Below are positions 20,959 to 22,546 of a stretch of 22,546 bases of DNA, in pieces (the stretch's first letter is position 1; the number at the start of each line of letters is the position of its first letter). The notes beneath the pieces were generated by a model, which worked only from the letters and a program-made list of their open reading frames with translations, had not been told where the DNA came from and did not search any database. Made by a program: the position numbers and the translations under genes. The DNA comes from Plantago elongata (taxonomy: Eukaryota; Streptophyta; Magnoliopsida; Lamiales; Plantaginaceae), in contig JAYMSP010002773.1 in assembly GCA_036897095.1 (NCBI GenBank), positions 1-22,546 of the forward strand. The letters are read 5' to 3'.

Positions 20959-21765
20959 AAATCCACTATGCTTCAACTGCACCACTATGATAAACTTTCA
21001 AATTCTCAATTCACCGATTTCCTCCTAATACTTTTCACTTAGTCCAAATATCTCAACGACAGGTCCATAGAATCTAAAGTTCAATACCACTTTTGGCATC
21101 TCACTCGCAAATACCAAACTTCAAAATCCAATATAATATCCCAGAAATTAAAACCTTGTAACTACTCCACTTTCTCCAACTCAACACTTCACAAATTCAA
21201 ACCTCATTACTTCACAATTTCTAGCCTAGGCTCCTCAAAGATCATAACGGCTTTGATACCACTTTTCTTCAACTCCCAATCATAAACCTCGAAAAGACTA
21301 ATCTAAAATCCTCAAAGGTTCTAACATAAACTCTCGATTTTTCCCTTCATCCAAATCGACACTTCACAAATTCAAACATTATTTCCCACAGCTTCTAGCC
21401 TAGGCTCCTCAAAGATCATAACCTAGGCTCTGATACCACTTAGATAAAGCCAACAACAATCCAAACGACTCAACAGTCGACGTGAAAAAGTAAAAGTAAG
21501 ACACACTTGCAACAAAACTTAACTCCCCTGAAAACTCAACCTGACATTTACACTCAACAAACAAAAGCCTAGGACCTACACCCAACAAATCGAAAATCTA
21601 GGCTCTGATACCACTTTAGCATCTCACTCGGAAACACCATACTTCGATAATTCAACATAAACTCCCAATCAAAACAAACTTATCACACATACTCCCAAAA
21701 GGTCGTAACCTCATACCTCGAAAACTCCAAAATCAACACTACAATGTAAGAACCTGAAAGAATAT
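20959..21765. repeat. ~175-bp imperfect tandem array carrying primer-binding-site-like motifs
   Basis: The motif ATACCAC recurs at 21084, 21256, 21433 and 21608 (spacings 172, 177, 175). Around it are GGCTTTGATACCA (21249-21261) and GGCTCTGATACCA (21426-21438 and 21601-21613), and a weaker AATACCAC copy at 21083. Units also share TCTAGCCTAGGCTCCTCAAA plus GATCATAAC (from about 21220 and 21394), CACTTCACAAATTCAAAC (from about 21185 and 21360), GCATCTCACTCG (21097 region and 21618 region) and AACTCCCAATC. On the minus strand the motif is TGGTATCAGAGCC, complementary to the 3' end of initiator tRNA-Met. Confidence 0.8.
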
Positions 21766-21875
21766 AGGACTATGGCTTTTGTACTAATAAGCTATTTTCA
21801 CTAATATTGGTACCAATGTTGGTGCATCAGTGCGTGTAACAGAGTATATAACAGAGCAGCGGAAATAAACATAAT

Positions 21876-22059
21876 TGTTAGACTATGTAATTGTATAGAC
21901 TTGTATATACATTAGTTTTCTGATTAGATTAGTCTTTTAGATTATAGAACTCTAGTTAGATTAGTTTCCTGATTAGATTAGTCTTTAGATTATAGCTTCT
22001 TGTACTTGTATGTATACCCCTTCTAATTCTAGAAATAGACAGGGAAAATAGTTCTTTCA
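21876..22059 (+). mobile_element. 5' LTR (184 bp) of a copia-like element leaving the window on the right
   Basis: TGTTAGACTATG...GTTCTTTCA has TG...CA ends and sits one base before a primer-binding site. A TATATA lies near 21904-21909. The LTR contains a direct duplication (21912-21947 and 21961-21995). Short LTRs like this occur in some copia lineages and in small non-autonomous elements. The coding region is outside the window. Confidence 0.7.
21912..21995 (+). repeat. Direct duplication within the 5' LTR (two ~36-bp copies)
   Basis: TTAGTTTTCTGATTAGATTA followed by GTCTTTTAGATTATAG (21912-21947) recurs as TTAGTTTCCTGATTAGATTA followed by GTCTTTAGATTATAG (21961-21995). The offset is 49 bp and there are two differences. 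Confidence 0.9.
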
Positions 22060-22060
22060 T

Positions 22061-22072
22061 TGTATCAGAGCC
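22061..22072 (+). promoter_or_regulatory. Primer-binding site for initiator tRNA-Met
   Basis: TGTATCAGAGCC matches the plant consensus TGGTATCAGAGC except for one missing G. It follows the LTR end by one base and is where minus-strand cDNA synthesis would start. Confidence 0.8.
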
Positions 22073-22546
22073 ATGTAAGTCTCAAACGAGCATTGGTCCT
22101 GCCTCTCATCTTTTCCCTCAATGCAATAAACTTGATTGCCCTTATTTCATTTCTCCCTTTTCTCCTTATTTCTTTTCTCCCTTTTCTATCTCTCAAGCGC
22201 TCATGCGCATCTCTTTCCTCCTACAATCGATTCCCACTGAATCAATTTTATCTTCTTTCTCAAGATCGATTCAACTGAATTGATTTTTCTTCTCTGATCA
22301 AGCAGCCCACTGTTGTTGGTCCTGCCACTAATCTTTTCTCCCTTTTCTCCTTATCTCTTTTCTCCCCTTTCTCCTTATCTCTCAAGCTCTAATCTTTTCT
22401 CCCTTTTCTCCTTATCTCTCAACCTCTAATCTTTTCTCCTTTTTCTCCTTATCTCTTTTCTCCCTCTTCTTTGATCAAACAACCACTATTGTTGATCCCC
22501 ACCCATGTTCGAACAATTTTCTTTAATCTGTCGAACTTCTCCTCTG
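22073..22546 (+). other. Pyrimidine-rich untranslated leader of the right-hand copia-like element
   Basis: Repeated words CTTTTCTCCCTTTTCTCC and TTATCTCTCAA recur many times between about 22150 and 22465. Two similar GATCGATTC/ACTGAAT(C)AAT blocks occur at 22220-22290. It appears to be non-coding leader between the primer-binding site and gag, which would start beyond the window. The short open frame at 22060-22278 is an accident of this composition. Confidence 0.65.

Noticed and set aside
21249-21613. GCTCTGATACCA copies as 3' ends of tRNA-Met genes
   Set aside because: No T-arm (GGTTCGA-type) or anticodon arm precedes any copy, so they fit primer-binding-site remnants better than tRNA genes.

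Overview
The window looks like nuclear DNA of a flowering plant, probably a eudicot. It has AT-rich intergenic sequence, a plant-type pectin methylesterase gene with canonical GT-AG introns, plant Ty1/copia and Ty3/gypsy LTR retrotransposons primed by initiator tRNA-Met, Stowaway-like MITEs, and the end of a PIF/Harbinger element. Nothing prokaryotic is present, and the species cannot be fixed from the sequence.

Layout, left to right. 1-1294: the terminal part of a PIF/Harbinger transposon with a decayed Myb/SANT-like ORF1 on the minus strand; its last bases are followed by a TTA target site. 1295-4500: the only intact gene, a type I (PMEI-PME) pectin methylesterase in three exons (527 aa) with a TATA box and a good start context. 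4500-5790: AT-rich intergenic sequence with a short Stowaway remnant. 5790-10025: a decayed copia element on the minus strand (gag, protease, integrase, reverse transcriptase and RNase H all recognisable and all broken), lacking its 5' LTR and the gag N-terminus. 10030-12815: a second copia remnant on the plus strand (RNase H tail, polypurine tract, one long LTR). 13080-13552: two related Stowaway-like MITEs side by side. 15430-17865: a ~62-bp tandem repeat split by a 2179-bp solo LTR with a perfect GTATT duplication; inside the LTR is a ~49-bp tandem repeat. 17965-18125: a GAACTGAATT-type degenerate repeat. 19140-19390: a ~77-bp purine-rich tandem repeat. 19544-20958: a gypsy 3' LTR with adjacent polypurine tract and pol tail (minus orientation), followed by a ~175-bp imperfect tandem array in which each unit ends in a primer-binding-site-like motif. 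21876-22546: the 5' LTR, primer-binding site and pyrimidine-rich leader of a further copia-like element that runs out of the window.

There is no multi-gene system. The pectin methylesterase is a single secreted cell-wall enzyme gene sitting among several generations of mobile elements. The most unusual structure is the array of primer-binding-site-like units beside the gypsy LTR, followed by the solo LTR that dates itself relative to the tandem repeat it split.
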